A DNA stretch of 64,000 bases. Source: Georgenia sp. TF02-10. GTDB taxonomy: Bacteria; Actinomycetota; Actinomycetes; Actinomycetales; Actinomycetaceae. Of the stretch, positions 1 to 12,194 are shown piece after piece (position 1 is the stretch's first letter; every line of letters starts with the position of its first letter). The notes under the pieces are model-generated. The model did not search any database, was not told the origin of the DNA, and saw only the letters and a list, made by a program, of their open reading frames with translations. The stretch covers positions 3,410,001 to 3,474,000 of the forward strand of contig NZ_CP094289.1 in NCBI RefSeq assembly GCF_022759505.1, given 5' to 3'. Position numbers and translations under genes: made by a program.

Positions 1-437
1 AGGACTACGTGGAGATCAACGAGGCGCTGTGCAGGGCCCGGGTGGGGCCACCGGCGGGCAGCAGGAAGCGCGCCGCCCCCGCCGGTCCCGACGGGGAAAA
101 GGAGGCTCTGCCGCCAGCCGGGCGAGCGGGCGGACGACGAGCGGGGGGAGGCCGAAGAAGAGGCCCTGAGCGTGCTGGCCGACCGGGTCGCCGAGGCCGC
201 CGCGCACGAGGCCCGGAACCTGGTGCGTTCCGCGGCCGACCTGGCCGGTCCGGCACGGCCGGGGTGCTGGAGGCGATCGAGCGGGCGGCACAGTCCTCCC
301 CGGTTCGGGGGGACCACAACCACGTCCTCTGGCCTACTGCCGCCAGCCCCACACCACAAACCTGACGAATACCCGGTGAGCCGGGGCGTCTCGGGTGATG
401 TCGGTGGGCGGTGCCAGGGTTCAGGCAGGAGGTCATC
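1..437 (+). pseudogene. Decayed coding traces, no intact gene
   Basis: No intact gene is visible. Coding-like stretches appear in three frames in turn on the plus strand: an acidic/aliphatic start at about 3-60, a helix-rich stretch at about 130-255 (pattern [15 protein letters not shown] then VLADRVAEAAAHEA), and a short one at about 258-300 (GVLEAIERAAQSS). Changing frame without a start codon suggests the remains of one frameshifted gene whose upstream part lies outside the window. I do not recognise the family. The last 60 bases hold the leader of the next gene. Confidence 0.3.
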
Positions 438-1253
438 ATGAGCAGCTGGTGCCAGGGTCCGTTCCTCGGCTTCGATACCGAGACCACGGGCATCGACGTC
501 GTGACCGACCGCATCGTCACGGCCGCCCTGGTGCACCGCCACGGTCCCCGCACCACCGTCCGCACCTGGCTCATCGACCCCGGGGTGGAGATCCCGGCGG
601 CCGCGAGCGCCGTCCACGGCATCAGCACGTCCTGGTCCCGCACCAACGGGGCACCGCCCGCCGCCGCCCTCGCGCAGGTCGCGGCCGAGATCACCGCCGC
701 CCAGCGGGCCGGGACGCCGCTGGTTGCCTACAACGCCGCCTTCGACCTCGCCCTGCTGGACCGCGAGCTGGACCGGCACGGCCTGCCGACGCTGACCGAT
801 CGGCTCGGCGGGCCGTGCCCGCACGTCATCGACCCGCTCGTGCTGGACCGGGCCTTGGACCCCGACCGGGAGGGGACGCGCAGGCTCACCGACCTGTGCC
901 AGCACTACCAGGTGCCAGCCCGGCACCTGCACACCGCCGACGCCGACGTCGTCGCCACCCTGGACGTGCTCGCCCGCATCACCGCCCGCTTCCCGACGCT
1001 CGCCGAGCAGGAGCTCCCGGCGCTGCACCGGTGGCAGGCGGCCCAGCACCGGGCGTGGGCGGAGGGCTACAACGCCGGGCGGCGCGCCGACCGGCCCGCC
1101 GTCGACCCGCGCTGGCCAACGCCCGGCACCGGCCCCGCCGCCGACCCGGACCGGCCGCTGCCCGCCGTCGGTCCGTCCGCTGCGGACCCGGGACGGCCGA
1201 TGCCGGCCGCCCGCCCGGCCCGGGCGCCGCTACCCGTCGCTGCGGGGGCGTGA
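438..1253 (+). CDS. DnaQ-like 3'-5' exonuclease (DEDDh family)
   Basis: A 271-residue protein with the DnaQ/RNase T exonuclease fold. Exo I is visible as FDTETTG (residues about 11-17, Asp and Glu metal ligands), Exo II as YNAAFDLALL with Asn and Asp (about 97-106), and Exo III near residue 165 as HTADAD. The last 75 residues are a Pro/Arg/Asp-rich tail with no visible domain. The ATG at 438 is chosen over an in-frame ATG at 411 because a perfect AGGAGG lies at 427-432. Such stand-alone proteins resemble the epsilon subunit of DNA polymerase III but are usually single-gene nucleases of DNA repair or RNA turnover; substrate cannot be told. It stands alone, convergent with guaB. Confidence 0.88.
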   Translation: MSSWCQGPFLGFDTETTGIDVVTDRIVTAALVHRHGPRTTVRTWLIDPGVEIPAAASAVHGISTSWSRTNGAPPAAALAQVAAEITAAQRAGTPLVAYNAAFDLALLDRELDRHGLPTLTDRLGGPCPHVIDPLVLDRALDPDREGTRRLTDLCQHYQVPARHLHTADADVVATLDVLARITARFPTLAEQELPALHRWQAAQHRAWAEGYNAGRRADRPAVDPRWPTPGTGPAADPDRPLPAVGPSAADPGRPMPAARPARAPLPVAAGA

Positions 1254-1343
1254 GCGTCGCCGATCCGCGGCCGCGGGCGGCCGGGCAGCGCGCCCCCTCC
1301 CCCGCCCGGCCGGCGACCCCGGCCGCCGGACCGCCCGGCGGCG

Positions 1344-4053
<2,710 letters not shown>

Positions 4054-4186
4054 CCCTCGCTCCTGGCGCGGTCCTGCGGCAGCCCCTCGGTCATGACGCG
4101 ATCTTGACGCGGTTGGACGAGGGGCGCCACCGGACCGGCCGGCCGGAGGCGGAACGGATCGGTCGTGAATCAGTTTGGGGAGGGGC

Positions 4187-4216
4187 TTGAACAAGTTGCG
4201 CACCGCTTGGTACGTT
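4187..4216 (+). promoter_or_regulatory. Probable whiB promoter
   Basis: TTGAAC (4187-4192), an 18-nt spacer and TACGTT (4211-4216), in the whiB direction, 38 nt before its ATG. It is the best sigma-70-like match in the MerR/whiB divergent region. Confidence 0.5.
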
Positions 4217-4254
4217 CACCGAGTCAAGCACGGCACCACGGAAGGACGACGGAC

Positions 4255-4545
4255 ATGGCCGAGTTGTCGAGGCTCCCCGGACCGGTGATGGACCTCTGGG
4301 AGTGGCAGTACCAGGGGGCGTGCCGCGACGCCGACCCCGATCTGTTCTTCCACCCCGAGGGCGAGCGCGGGGGCACCCGGCGCCGCCGGGACGAGGCCGC
4401 CAAGGCGATCTGCGCCACCTGCCCGGTGCTGGAGCAGTGCCGCGAGCACTCCCTGAAGGTCCGCGAGCCGTACGGCGTCTGGGGCGGGCTGAGCGAGGAC
4501 GAGCGGATGGCGATCCTCAGCCGGCCGGTCCGCCGGGCGTCCTGA
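4255..4545 (+). CDS. whiB: WhiB-family iron-sulfur regulator (WhiB3/WhiD-like)
   Basis: A 96-residue WhiB-like protein that should bind a [4Fe-4S] cluster through four Cys: one in GACRDAD and three in CATCPVLEQC. The G[VI]WGG turn is present (GVWGGLSEDER), followed by a short basic tail. The stretch LPGPVMDLWEWQ and FFHPEGERG resembles the WhiB3/WhiD subgroup, which acts as a redox-sensitive partner of the primary sigma factor; the subgroup call is from memory of the family. ATG at 4255 is preceded by GGAAGGA (4240-4246). It is monocistronic and ends in a terminator shared with groES. Confidence 0.93.
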   Translation: MAELSRLPGPVMDLWEWQYQGACRDADPDLFFHPEGERGGTRRRRDEAAKAICATCPVLEQCREHSLKVREPYGVWGGLSEDERMAILSRPVRRAS

Positions 4546-4678
4546 CGACCCGAGCCCGGGCCGGCGCCGCCGGCCCGGCCGGGACCGGCCCGCACCAGCC
4601 CGGGACCGGCCGCACGGCCGGGACCGGAACGCACCAGCCGCACCCGCGGGCTGCACCGGCCGCCGTCGCCGACCACGA

Positions 4679-4710
4679 CGAAGCCCCGGTCCATCCGGAC
4701 CGGGGCTTCG
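4679..4710. terminator. Bidirectional terminator hairpin between whiB and groES
   Basis: A 14-bp perfect stem, left arm CGAAGCCCCGGTCC (4679-4692) and right arm GGACCGGGGCTTCG (4697-4710), with a 4-nt loop. There is no U-tract, as is usual in GC-rich actinobacteria. It serves convergent whiB and groES. Confidence 0.85.
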
Positions 4711-4730
4711 CGCTGCCTGGGCTCAGGCGC

Positions 4731-5027
4731 TCACTTCTCGACGACGGCGAGCACGTCGCGGGACGAGAGGATCAGGTAGTCCTCGCCCCCGTACTTCACC
4801 TCGGTGCCGCCGTACTTGCTGTAGATGACGACGTCACCGACCGCGACGTCGACCGGGACCCGGTTGCCCTGCTCGTCCACCCGACCGGGGCCGACCGCGA
4901 GGACCTTGCCCTCCTGCGGCTTCTCCTGGGCGGTGTCCGGGATGACCAGACCGGACGCGGTCGTCTGCTCGGCCTCGAGGGTCTGCACGACGATGCGGTC
5001 CTCGAGCGGCTTGATGGAGACCGACAC
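4731..5027 (-). CDS. groES: Co-chaperonin GroES
   Basis: The 98-residue Cpn10 co-chaperonin that caps GroEL. Recognisable are [11 protein letters not shown], the mobile loop region [18 protein letters not shown], and the roof and C-terminal strands [18 protein letters not shown] and [16 protein letters not shown]. The start is the GTG at 5027, with GGGGAGG 5-12 nt upstream. No groEL follows: downstream is the terminator and convergent whiB, so GroEL must be encoded elsewhere. Expression should be heat-controlled through the CIRCE element that overlaps its promoter. Confidence 0.97.
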   Translation of the reverse strand: MSVSIKPLEDRIVVQTLEAEQTTASGLVIPDTAQEKPQEGKVLAVGPGRVDEQGNRVPVDVAVGDVVIYSKYGGTEVKYGGEDYLILSSRDVLAVVEK

Positions 5028-5161
5028 TACGGACCTCCCCTTCGCATGAGTGATGGAACATGGGAACGCGCCGTCCATCCCGGTCCGCCCGCCGTCGCGG
5101 GGGTCGGACGTGCCGGTCTCGACAGCGCCGTCGCGGCCCCGAAGAGCCGCGCCTGGCGCTA

Positions 5162-5190
5162 AATCTAGGCCCGAGTTAGCACTCGGTCAA
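5162..5190 (-). promoter_or_regulatory. groES promoter (TTGACC-N17-TAGATT)
   Basis: On the minus strand, -35 TTGACC (5190-5185), a 17-nt spacer and -10 TAGATT (5167-5162). The -35 lies in the CIRCE loop, so a bound repressor would block RNA polymerase. Confidence 0.75.
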
Positions 5191-5202
5191 GGCGAGTGCC
5201 AG
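5176..5202. promoter_or_regulatory. CIRCE operator for HrcA
   Basis: TTAGCACTC-N9-GAGTGCCAG, matching the CIRCE consensus (TTAGCACTC-N9-GAGTGCTAA) with two differences in the right arm. CIRCE is bound by the heat-shock repressor HrcA. It overlaps the groES promoter. Confidence 0.9.
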
Positions 5203-5210
5203 CGCCGGCG

Positions 5211-6266
5211 TCAGCCGGAGATCACCACCTTCAGCGCCTTCGTCTCCGCGGCCCGGGAGAACGTGTCGTACGCCTCGAGCATCTGCCCGAAGGTGAACCG
5301 GTGGGTGGCGAACTGCTCGGCCGCCAGCCGCTGCTGGGCCACCAGCTTGAGCAGCATCGGGGTCGTCGAGGTGCTCACCAGCCCGGTGGTGATGGCGATG
5401 TCCCGGATCCACAGGTCCTGCAGCGGCAGCTCCACCGGCGCGCCGTGCACCCCGACGTTGGCCAGGGTGCCGCCCGGGCGGAGCACCTCCAGGGAGGCGG
5501 CGAAGGTGGCGGGGATGCCGACGGCCTCGATCGCGACGTCCACGCCCAGCCCGTCGGTCATGCCCATGACCTGCTCGGCCCAGCCGTCGGCGCCGCTGTT
5601 GACCCCGTCCGTGGCGCCGAAGCGCTTGGCCTGCTCGAGGCGGTTGTCGTCGAGGTCGACGGCGACCACCCGGGCGGCGCCGTGCAGGCCGGCGGTCATG
5701 ATCGCGGCGAGGCCGACCGGCCCGGCGCCGATCACGGCGACGACGTCGCCCGGCTTCACCCGCCCGTACCGGACCCCGATCTCGAACCCGGTCGGCAGGA
5801 TGTCGGACAGCATCACGGCCGCCTCGTCCGGGACCCCCGCGGGCAGCTTGTGCAGCGAGGTGTCGGCGAACGGGACGCGGACGTACTCCGCCTGGGTGCC
5901 GTCGATGAGGTGGCCGAAGATCCACCCGATGCCCGGCGCACCCTCGTCGGCCAGGCAGTGGGAGTACAGCCCCTGGCGGCAGTACGAGCACCGCCCGCAG
6001 GCGCTCACGCAGGAGATGATCACCCGGTCGCCGACGGCGAGCGTGGAGACGGCGGGGCCGATCTCGGTGACCGTGCCGACGCCCTCGTGGCCGAGGACGC
6101 GGCCGGGCTCGACGGCGGGCACGTCGCCCTTGAGGATGTGCAGGTCGGTGCCGCAGATGGTCGTCGTGTCGACCTTGACGATGACGTCGGTGGGCTCGAC
6201 GATCTGCGGCTCCGGCACCTCCTCCCACGACTTCTCGCCGGGACCGTGGTAGACGAGCGCCTTCAT
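5211..6266 (-). CDS. Zinc-dependent alcohol dehydrogenase (MDR family)
   Basis: A 351-residue medium-chain dehydrogenase/reductase. Catalytic-zinc residues appear in CGTDLHILKG (Cys) and GHEGVGTV (His, Glu). The structural-zinc lobe has four Cys in CVSACGRCSYCRQGLYSHC. The NAD(P) motif is GAGPVGLAAI, followed by an Asp (VAVDLDDNRLEQA) that favours NAD. It resembles bacterial class C/Tdh-like alcohol dehydrogenases acting on alcohols or S-hydroxymethyl adducts; the substrate is not readable. ATG at 6266 has GGAGGT just upstream, favoured over the in-frame ATG at 6278. It follows tsaD after 124 bp and may be transcribed separately. Confidence 0.9.
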   Translation of the reverse strand: MKALVYHGPGEKSWEEVPEPQIVEPTDVIVKVDTTTICGTDLHILKGDVPAVEPGRVLGHEGVGTVTEIGPAVSTLAVGDRVIISCVSACGRCSYCRQGLYSHCLADEGAPGIGWIFGHLIDGTQAEYVRVPFADTSLHKLPAGVPDEAAVMLSDILPTGFEIGVRYGRVKPGDVVAVIGAGPVGLAAIMTAGLHGAARVVAVDLDDNRLEQAKRFGATDGVNSGADGWAEQVMGMTDGLGVDVAIEAVGIPATFAASLEVLRPGGTLANVGVHGAPVELPLQDLWIRDIAITTGLVSTSTTPMLLKLVAQQRLAAEQFATHRFTFGQMLEAYDTFSRAAETKALKVVISG

Positions 6267-6390
6267 GGTGACCTCCATCGGTAGCCGAGGGCCGGCGTCC
6301 GGGCCGGCCTCCTCCCCCACCCTGCCGCGGACGGCCCCGCTCCGCACGGGACCTGGGGCCCTTCCTCTGCCGGGCCGGAGGGCTGGGCGC

Positions 6391-7434
6391 CTACATCTGC
6401 ACGCGGGTGAGCGGCATCCCGGAGTCGGTGGGCAGGTCCAGCGCCGACGGCGCCGCGCCGGCGCGCACGAGCGCGGAGCCGAGCGCGGCGATCATCGCGC
6501 CGTTGTCCGTGCAGTAGCGGATCGGCGGGATCCGCACGGTCACGCCCTGCTGCTCGGCCCGCTCGGCGGCGAGCTCGCGCAGCCGGGAGTTCGCCGAGAA
6601 CCCGCCGCCGATCACGAGCGTGTCGCACGCGTTGAGCTCGCACGCGCCCAGGGCCCGGCTCACCAGGACGTCGGCGACGGCCTCGGAGAAGCCGGCGGCG
6701 ACGTCGGCGGCCGGCACCTCCTCGCCGCGGTCCTCGCAGCCCTCGACGTAGCGGGCCACCGCCGTCTTCAGGCCGGAGAAGGAGAAGTCGTAGGGGTGAC
6801 GCTCCCGGTCCTTCGCGCTGGACAGGCCCCGGGGGAACCGGATCGCCTCCGGGTCGCCGGTGCGGGCCAGCCGGTCCACGTGCGGGCCGCCCGGGTAGGG
6901 CAGCCCGAGCAGCCGGCCGACCTTGTCGAACGCCTCCCCCGCGGCGTCGTCCAGGGTCTGGCCGAGCTCGACGACGTCGGTGGCGACGTCCCGGACCAGC
7001 AGCAGGGAGGTGTGCCCGCCGGAGACGACGAGGGCGACGAACTTCTCCGGGAACGGGCCGTGCACGAGCTCGTCGACGGCGGCGTGGCCGATGACGTGGT
7101 TGACGCCGTACAGCGGCACCCCGGTGGCCAGGGCCAGCGCCTTGGCGGCGGCGGTGCCGACGGTGAGGGAGCCGACCAGGCCCGGGCCGGCGGTCACCGC
7201 GACGGCGTCGACGTCGGCGAGGTCGACGGCGGCCGCGGCGAGGGCGGCGTCCAGGGTGGGGACGAAGGCCTCCAGGTGGGCGCGGGAGGCGACCTCGGGG
7301 ACGATGCCGCCGAACCGGGCGTGCTCATCCATCGAGGAGGCGGTGACGTCGGCGAGCAGGTCGCGGCCGCGGACCAGCGCGACGCCGGTCTCGTCGCAGG
7401 AGGTCTCGATGCCGAGGACGAGGGGGGCGGGCAC
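6391..7434 (-). CDS. tsaD: tRNA t6A37 threonylcarbamoyltransferase TsaD
   Basis: A 347-residue ASKHA-fold protein that transfers the threonylcarbamoyl group to A37 of ANN-decoding tRNAs, with TsaB and TsaE. It begins [14 protein letters not shown] and has the iron-binding HxxxH in [11 protein letters not shown], the nucleotide-binding [12 protein letters not shown] and C-terminal [16 protein letters not shown] at 7434; no Shine-Dalgarno, but TACCCT lies 6 nt upstream. Unlike many actinobacteria, where tsaB-rimI-tsaD are adjacent, it is about 9 kb from tsaB-rimI, with sdhCAB, a nitroreductase, an ABC cassette and sseA between. Confidence 0.97.
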   Translation of the reverse strand: MPAPLVLGIETSCDETGVALVRGRDLLADVTASSMDEHARFGGIVPEVASRAHLEAFVPTLDAALAAAAVDLADVDAVAVTAGPGLVGSLTVGTAAAKALALATGVPLYGVNHVIGHAAVDELVHGPFPEKFVALVVSGGHTSLLLVRDVATDVVELGQTLDDAAGEAFDKVGRLLGLPYPGGPHVDRLARTGDPEAIRFPRGLSSAKDRERHPYDFSFSGLKTAVARYVEGCEDRGEEVPAADVAAGFSEAVADVLVSRALGACELNACDTLVIGGGFSANSRLRELAAERAEQQGVTVRIPPIRYCTDNGAMIAALGSALVRAGAAPSALDLPTDSGMPLTRVQM

Positions 7435-7440
7435 CGTCCC

Positions 7441-7446
7441 AGGGTA
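7441..7446 (-). promoter_or_regulatory. Predicted leaderless -10 box of tsaD
   Basis: TACCCT on the minus strand, 6 nt from the tsaD GTG. The same hexamer and spacing precede tsaB. No clear -35 box. Confidence 0.4.
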
Positions 7447-7490
7447 GTCGCGGCCCGACGGCAGCTCCGCCGCGGGCGCGGCCCAGGGGA

Positions 7491-7510
7491 CCGCCCCGGA
7501 CCCGGGGCGG
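7491..7510 (-). terminator. Hairpin after sdhCAB
   Basis: 9-bp perfect arms CCGCCCCGG and CCGGGGCGG around a 2-nt centre, 20 bp past the sdhB stop and before tsaD. GC-only stem without a U-tract; probable terminator of sdhCAB. Confidence 0.55.
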
Positions 7511-7530
7511 GCCCGGAGTGGTCGCCGCCG

Positions 7531-8270
7531 CTACGCCCCGTGGCGCAGGGCCGCGCCGAGGTCGTGGTTGAGGGTGGAGATCACGTCCAGCGGGATCTCC
7601 TTGGGGCACACTGCCGCGCACTCGCCGATGTTGGTGCACCCGCCGAAGCCCTCGGCGTCGTGCTGGTGGAGCATGTTCACCACCCGGGCGTCCCGCTCCG
7701 GCTGGCCCTGGGGCAGCAGCCCGAGGTGGGTGACCTTGGCCGCGGTGAACAGCATCGCCGAGGCGTTCGGGCAGGCCGCCACGCACGCGCCGCAGCCGAT
7801 GCAGGTCGCGGCCTCGAAGGCCCGGTCCGCGTCGGCCTTGGGCACCGGGGCGGCATGGGCGTCCGGGGCGGCGCCGGTGTTGACCGAGATGTACCCGCCG
7901 GCGGCGATGATCCGGTCGAAGGCCGAGCGGTCCACGACCAGGTCCTTGATGACCGGGAAGGCGCTGGAGCGCCACGGCTCCAGCGTGATGGTGTCCCCGT
8001 CCTTGAACGAGCGCATGTGCAGCTGGCAGGTGGTGGTGCGCTCCGGGCCGTGCGCGACGCCGTTGATGACGATGCCGCAGGTGCCGCAGATGCCCTCCCG
8101 GCAGTCGGAGTCGAAGGCCACCGGTTCCTCGGCGCGCTCGGTGAGCTGTTCGTTGAGGACGTCGAGCATCTCCAGGAAGGACATGTCCTCGGAGATGCCG
8201 ACCAGGTCGTAGCCGACCAGGCGGGGCTCGGCGTTCGGGCCCGCCTGGCGCATGACGTTGAGGGTGATCT

Positions 8271-8274
<4 letters not shown>
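7531..8274 (-). CDS. sdhB: Succinate dehydrogenase iron-sulfur subunit
   Basis: The 247-residue electron-transfer subunit of complex II. The N-terminal ferredoxin domain holds the [2Fe-2S] motif ([11 protein letters not shown], later Cys in TTTCQLH). The C-terminal domain has [13 protein letters not shown] and [13 protein letters not shown], giving ligands of the [4Fe-4S] and [3Fe-4S] clusters. GTG at 8274 overlaps the sdhA stop (GTGA), so the two are translationally coupled. Last gene of sdhCAB, followed by a hairpin. Confidence 0.96.
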
Positions 8275-10259
<1,985 letters not shown>

Positions 10260-10266
10260 TTGTTCC

Positions 10267-10965
10267 TCACTTCACGAAGCCGAGCAGGACGGCGGTCGGC
10301 GGCAGCATGAACCCGATCAGCAGGACGGCGGCGACGGCGTAGGCGCCCAGGTTGATCGCCCGCTGCCGGCGCTGGGAGTTGGCGCCGAGGGTCTGCATCG
10401 CGCTCCACGCCCCGTGCCGCACGTGCATGGTCAGCGTGACGATCGCGACGAGGTAGGCGAGGTAGACGTACCAGTGCTCGGGGGCAAAGGCCACGACCAT
10501 GCGCTGGTAGGGGCTGTCGAAGCTGCCGCCGACCTCGATGGTGTGGGTGGTGAACTGCAGCAGGTGGAAGACGATGAAGGCCAGCAGGATCAGCCCGCCC
10601 CACCGCACGGTCCGCGCCGAGTAGGTCTGCACCAGCCGCTTGTGTATGACGTAGCGGGTCGCCCGGGCGCGGCGGGCCCGGTACCACAGCGCGACGGCGG
10701 CGTAGACGTGCACGAGAAGGGCCAGCAGCAGCACGATCCGCTGGATCCACAGGAAGCCCCCGTGCGGCAGGTAGGGGTAGCCGAAGTCCCGCAACGCCTC
10801 GGCGTAGCCGTCGAACGCCGCCTGGCCGTTGAAGAGCTTGAGGTTGCCGTACATGTGCAGGAGCACGAAGAGGACGAAGAGGATGCCGGAGATCGCCATG
10901 GCACCCTTGAGGGCGACGGTCGTGCCGTTGGCGCGGCGCGGCCTCGTCGGCGTTGTCGTGACCAT
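10267..10965 (-). CDS. sdhC: Succinate dehydrogenase cytochrome b subunit
   Basis: A 232-residue integral membrane protein with five hydrophobic segments (about residues 18-40, 72-96, 118-142, 165-185 and 205-228) and conserved His in [27 protein letters not shown] and TMHVRH that can ligate two b haems. One large cytochrome replaces the usual SdhC/SdhD pair, typical of type-B complex II, which hands electrons to menaquinone. First gene of sdhCAB. TAGCAT ends 7 nt before the ATG, and a 14-bp inverted repeat (10976-10989) overlaps it. Confidence 0.94.
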   Translation of the reverse strand: MVTTTPTRPRRANGTTVALKGAMAISGILFVLFVLLHMYGNLKLFNGQAAFDGYAEALRDFGYPYLPHGGFLWIQRIVLLLALLVHVYAAVALWYRARRARATRYVIHKRLVQTYSARTVRWGGLILLAFIVFHLLQFTTHTIEVGGSFDSPYQRMVVAFAPEHWYVYLAYLVAIVTLTMHVRHGAWSAMQTLGANSQRRQRAINLGAYAVAAVLLIGFMLPPTAVLLGFVK

Positions 10966-10972
10966 GGTCCTG

Positions 10973-10989
10973 ATGCTACCCAGTGGTAG
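10973..10989 (-). promoter_or_regulatory. sdhC leaderless -10 box with overlapping inverted repeat
   Basis: TAGCAT on the minus strand (10978-10973), 7 nt before the sdhC ATG. CTACC-CAGT-GGTAG (10976-10989) overlaps it and could be an operator. Both are motif-level predictions. Confidence 0.4.
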
Positions 10990-11126
10990 GTCACCGGCCG
11001 GTCAGCTGTTGGGCACGGCCGGTCCACGGCGGGCGGTGCCCGACGGCGCGGCGCACCGGTGGCGCGGGCCGTCCGGCGTGGTGATCCTCACGGATGCGGA
11101 CGGCAGCCGTCGGCGTTAGGCGCAGC

Positions 11127-11864
11127 ATGACCGAGACGCAGACGACCGAGACGCTGGAGGAAACGACGCCGGACGGTCCGGCGGGGACGCCGGACGGGGC
11201 GACGGTGACGCCGGACGGGACGGCCGGGACGCCGGCGACGCACGCGCAGCCGCCGGCCGGCCGGCCCGGCGCACTGGACCCCACCGCGCTGGACCTGCTC
11301 TTCGCCGGCGCGCACACCACCCACGCGTTCGTGCCCGACCCGGTGGACCCCGCGCTCGTGCGCGAGGCCTACGAGCACCTGCGGTGGGCGCCGACGGCGA
11401 TGAACATCCAGCCGCTGCGGCTCACCGTGGTCACCCCCGCGGCCCGGCCGCGGCTGCTGCCGCACATGAGCGAGGGCAACCGCGCCAAGACCGCGGCGGC
11501 CCCGCTGGCCGTCGTCGCCGCCGTCGACCCGGCGTTCCACGAGCACCTGCCGCACCTGGCGCCGTTCCGGGCCGGGGCCCGCGACGGGCTCGCCGGGCAG
11601 CCGGAGCAGCGCGAGCAGATGGCCCGGACGAACGGCCTGATCCAGCTCGGGTACCTCATCCTCGCGCTGCGTGGCCTGGGCCTGGCGGTCGGGCCGATGA
11701 CGGGCCTGGACCCGGCCGGCGTCGACGCCGAGTTCCACGCCGAGAACGGCTGGCGGACGTTGGCGGTGCTCAACGTCGGGCACGCCGCCGACCCCGAGGC
11801 GCCCGCGGCCGTCCGGCCCCGCGGCGGCCGGCTGGAGTTCGACCAGGCGGCCCAGGTCTGCTGA
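11127..11864 (+). CDS. Nitroreductase-family protein, RutE-like (malonic semialdehyde reductase type)
   Basis: A 245-residue FMN-dependent oxidoreductase. After a 50-residue Thr/Pro/Gly-rich N-terminus the core starts at ALDLLFAGAHTTHAF and follows the RutE/HadB pattern: WAPTAMNIQPLRL, then MSEGNRAKTAAAPLAVV, DPAFHEHLPHLAP, and GRLEFDQAAQ at the end. Family members reduce malonic semialdehyde or nitro groups with NAD(P)H; the true substrate is unknown. ATG at 11127 is used because the frame upstream (to 11094) has no conserved sequence. Its last 144 bases are repeated in degraded form at 15620-15760. Confidence 0.82.
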   Translation: MTETQTTETLEETTPDGPAGTPDGATVTPDGTAGTPATHAQPPAGRPGALDPTALDLLFAGAHTTHAFVPDPVDPALVREAYEHLRWAPTAMNIQPLRLTVVTPAARPRLLPHMSEGNRAKTAAAPLAVVAAVDPAFHEHLPHLAPFRAGARDGLAGQPEQREQMARTNGLIQLGYLILALRGLGLAVGPMTGLDPAGVDAEFHAENGWRTLAVLNVGHAADPEAPAAVRPRGGRLEFDQAAQVC

Positions 11865-12086
11865 CTGAGCCGACACCTCGCCGGGCGGCGCAGCGGGTGC
11901 GCCGCCGTCAGCCGCCGGTGGCCGCCGGCCGGTCCGGGTCGGCCGACCACTGCGACCACGATCCCGGGTAGAGCGCCGCGGGGATGCCCACCGAGGCCAG
12001 CGCCGCCACCTCGTGGGCGGCGGTGACGCCGGAGCCGCAGTAGACGGCGACCGGCGCGCCGCCGGCGGCCCCGAGCGCGGCGAAAC
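11721..12086. repeat. Left direct repeat of the ABC cassette
   Basis: Two blocks, 11721-11864 (nitroreductase 3' end) and 11908-12086 (sseA 3' end), matching 15620-15760 and 15828-16006 in the same order and orientation. By eye the first block is about 90% identical and the second about 97%. The short spacer between the stop codons (11865-11907 versus 15761-15827) does not match. Confidence 0.9.
11908..12086 (-). pseudogene. 3' fragment of a thiosulfate sulfurtransferase (sseA') gene
   Basis: Encodes only the last 56 or so residues of a rhodanese-type sulfurtransferase, including the active-site loop [11 protein letters not shown], and is cut off abruptly near 12086. The peptide is identical to the C-terminus of full-length SseA at 15828-16739, while the DNA differs at about six positions, all silent. 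It has no start of its own: the open frame reaches 12165 through unrelated sequence. Confidence 0.88.
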
Positions 12087-12194
12087 CGCTGTTCTGTAGT
12101 CCTCGGTCGAGTGTCAGGGTGCTTGTCGTCTGCGGAGTTGCTCGACTTGGTGAGTGTGCGGGCAAGGCGGGCGAGTCGTGTGGAGTTCGTCCGC

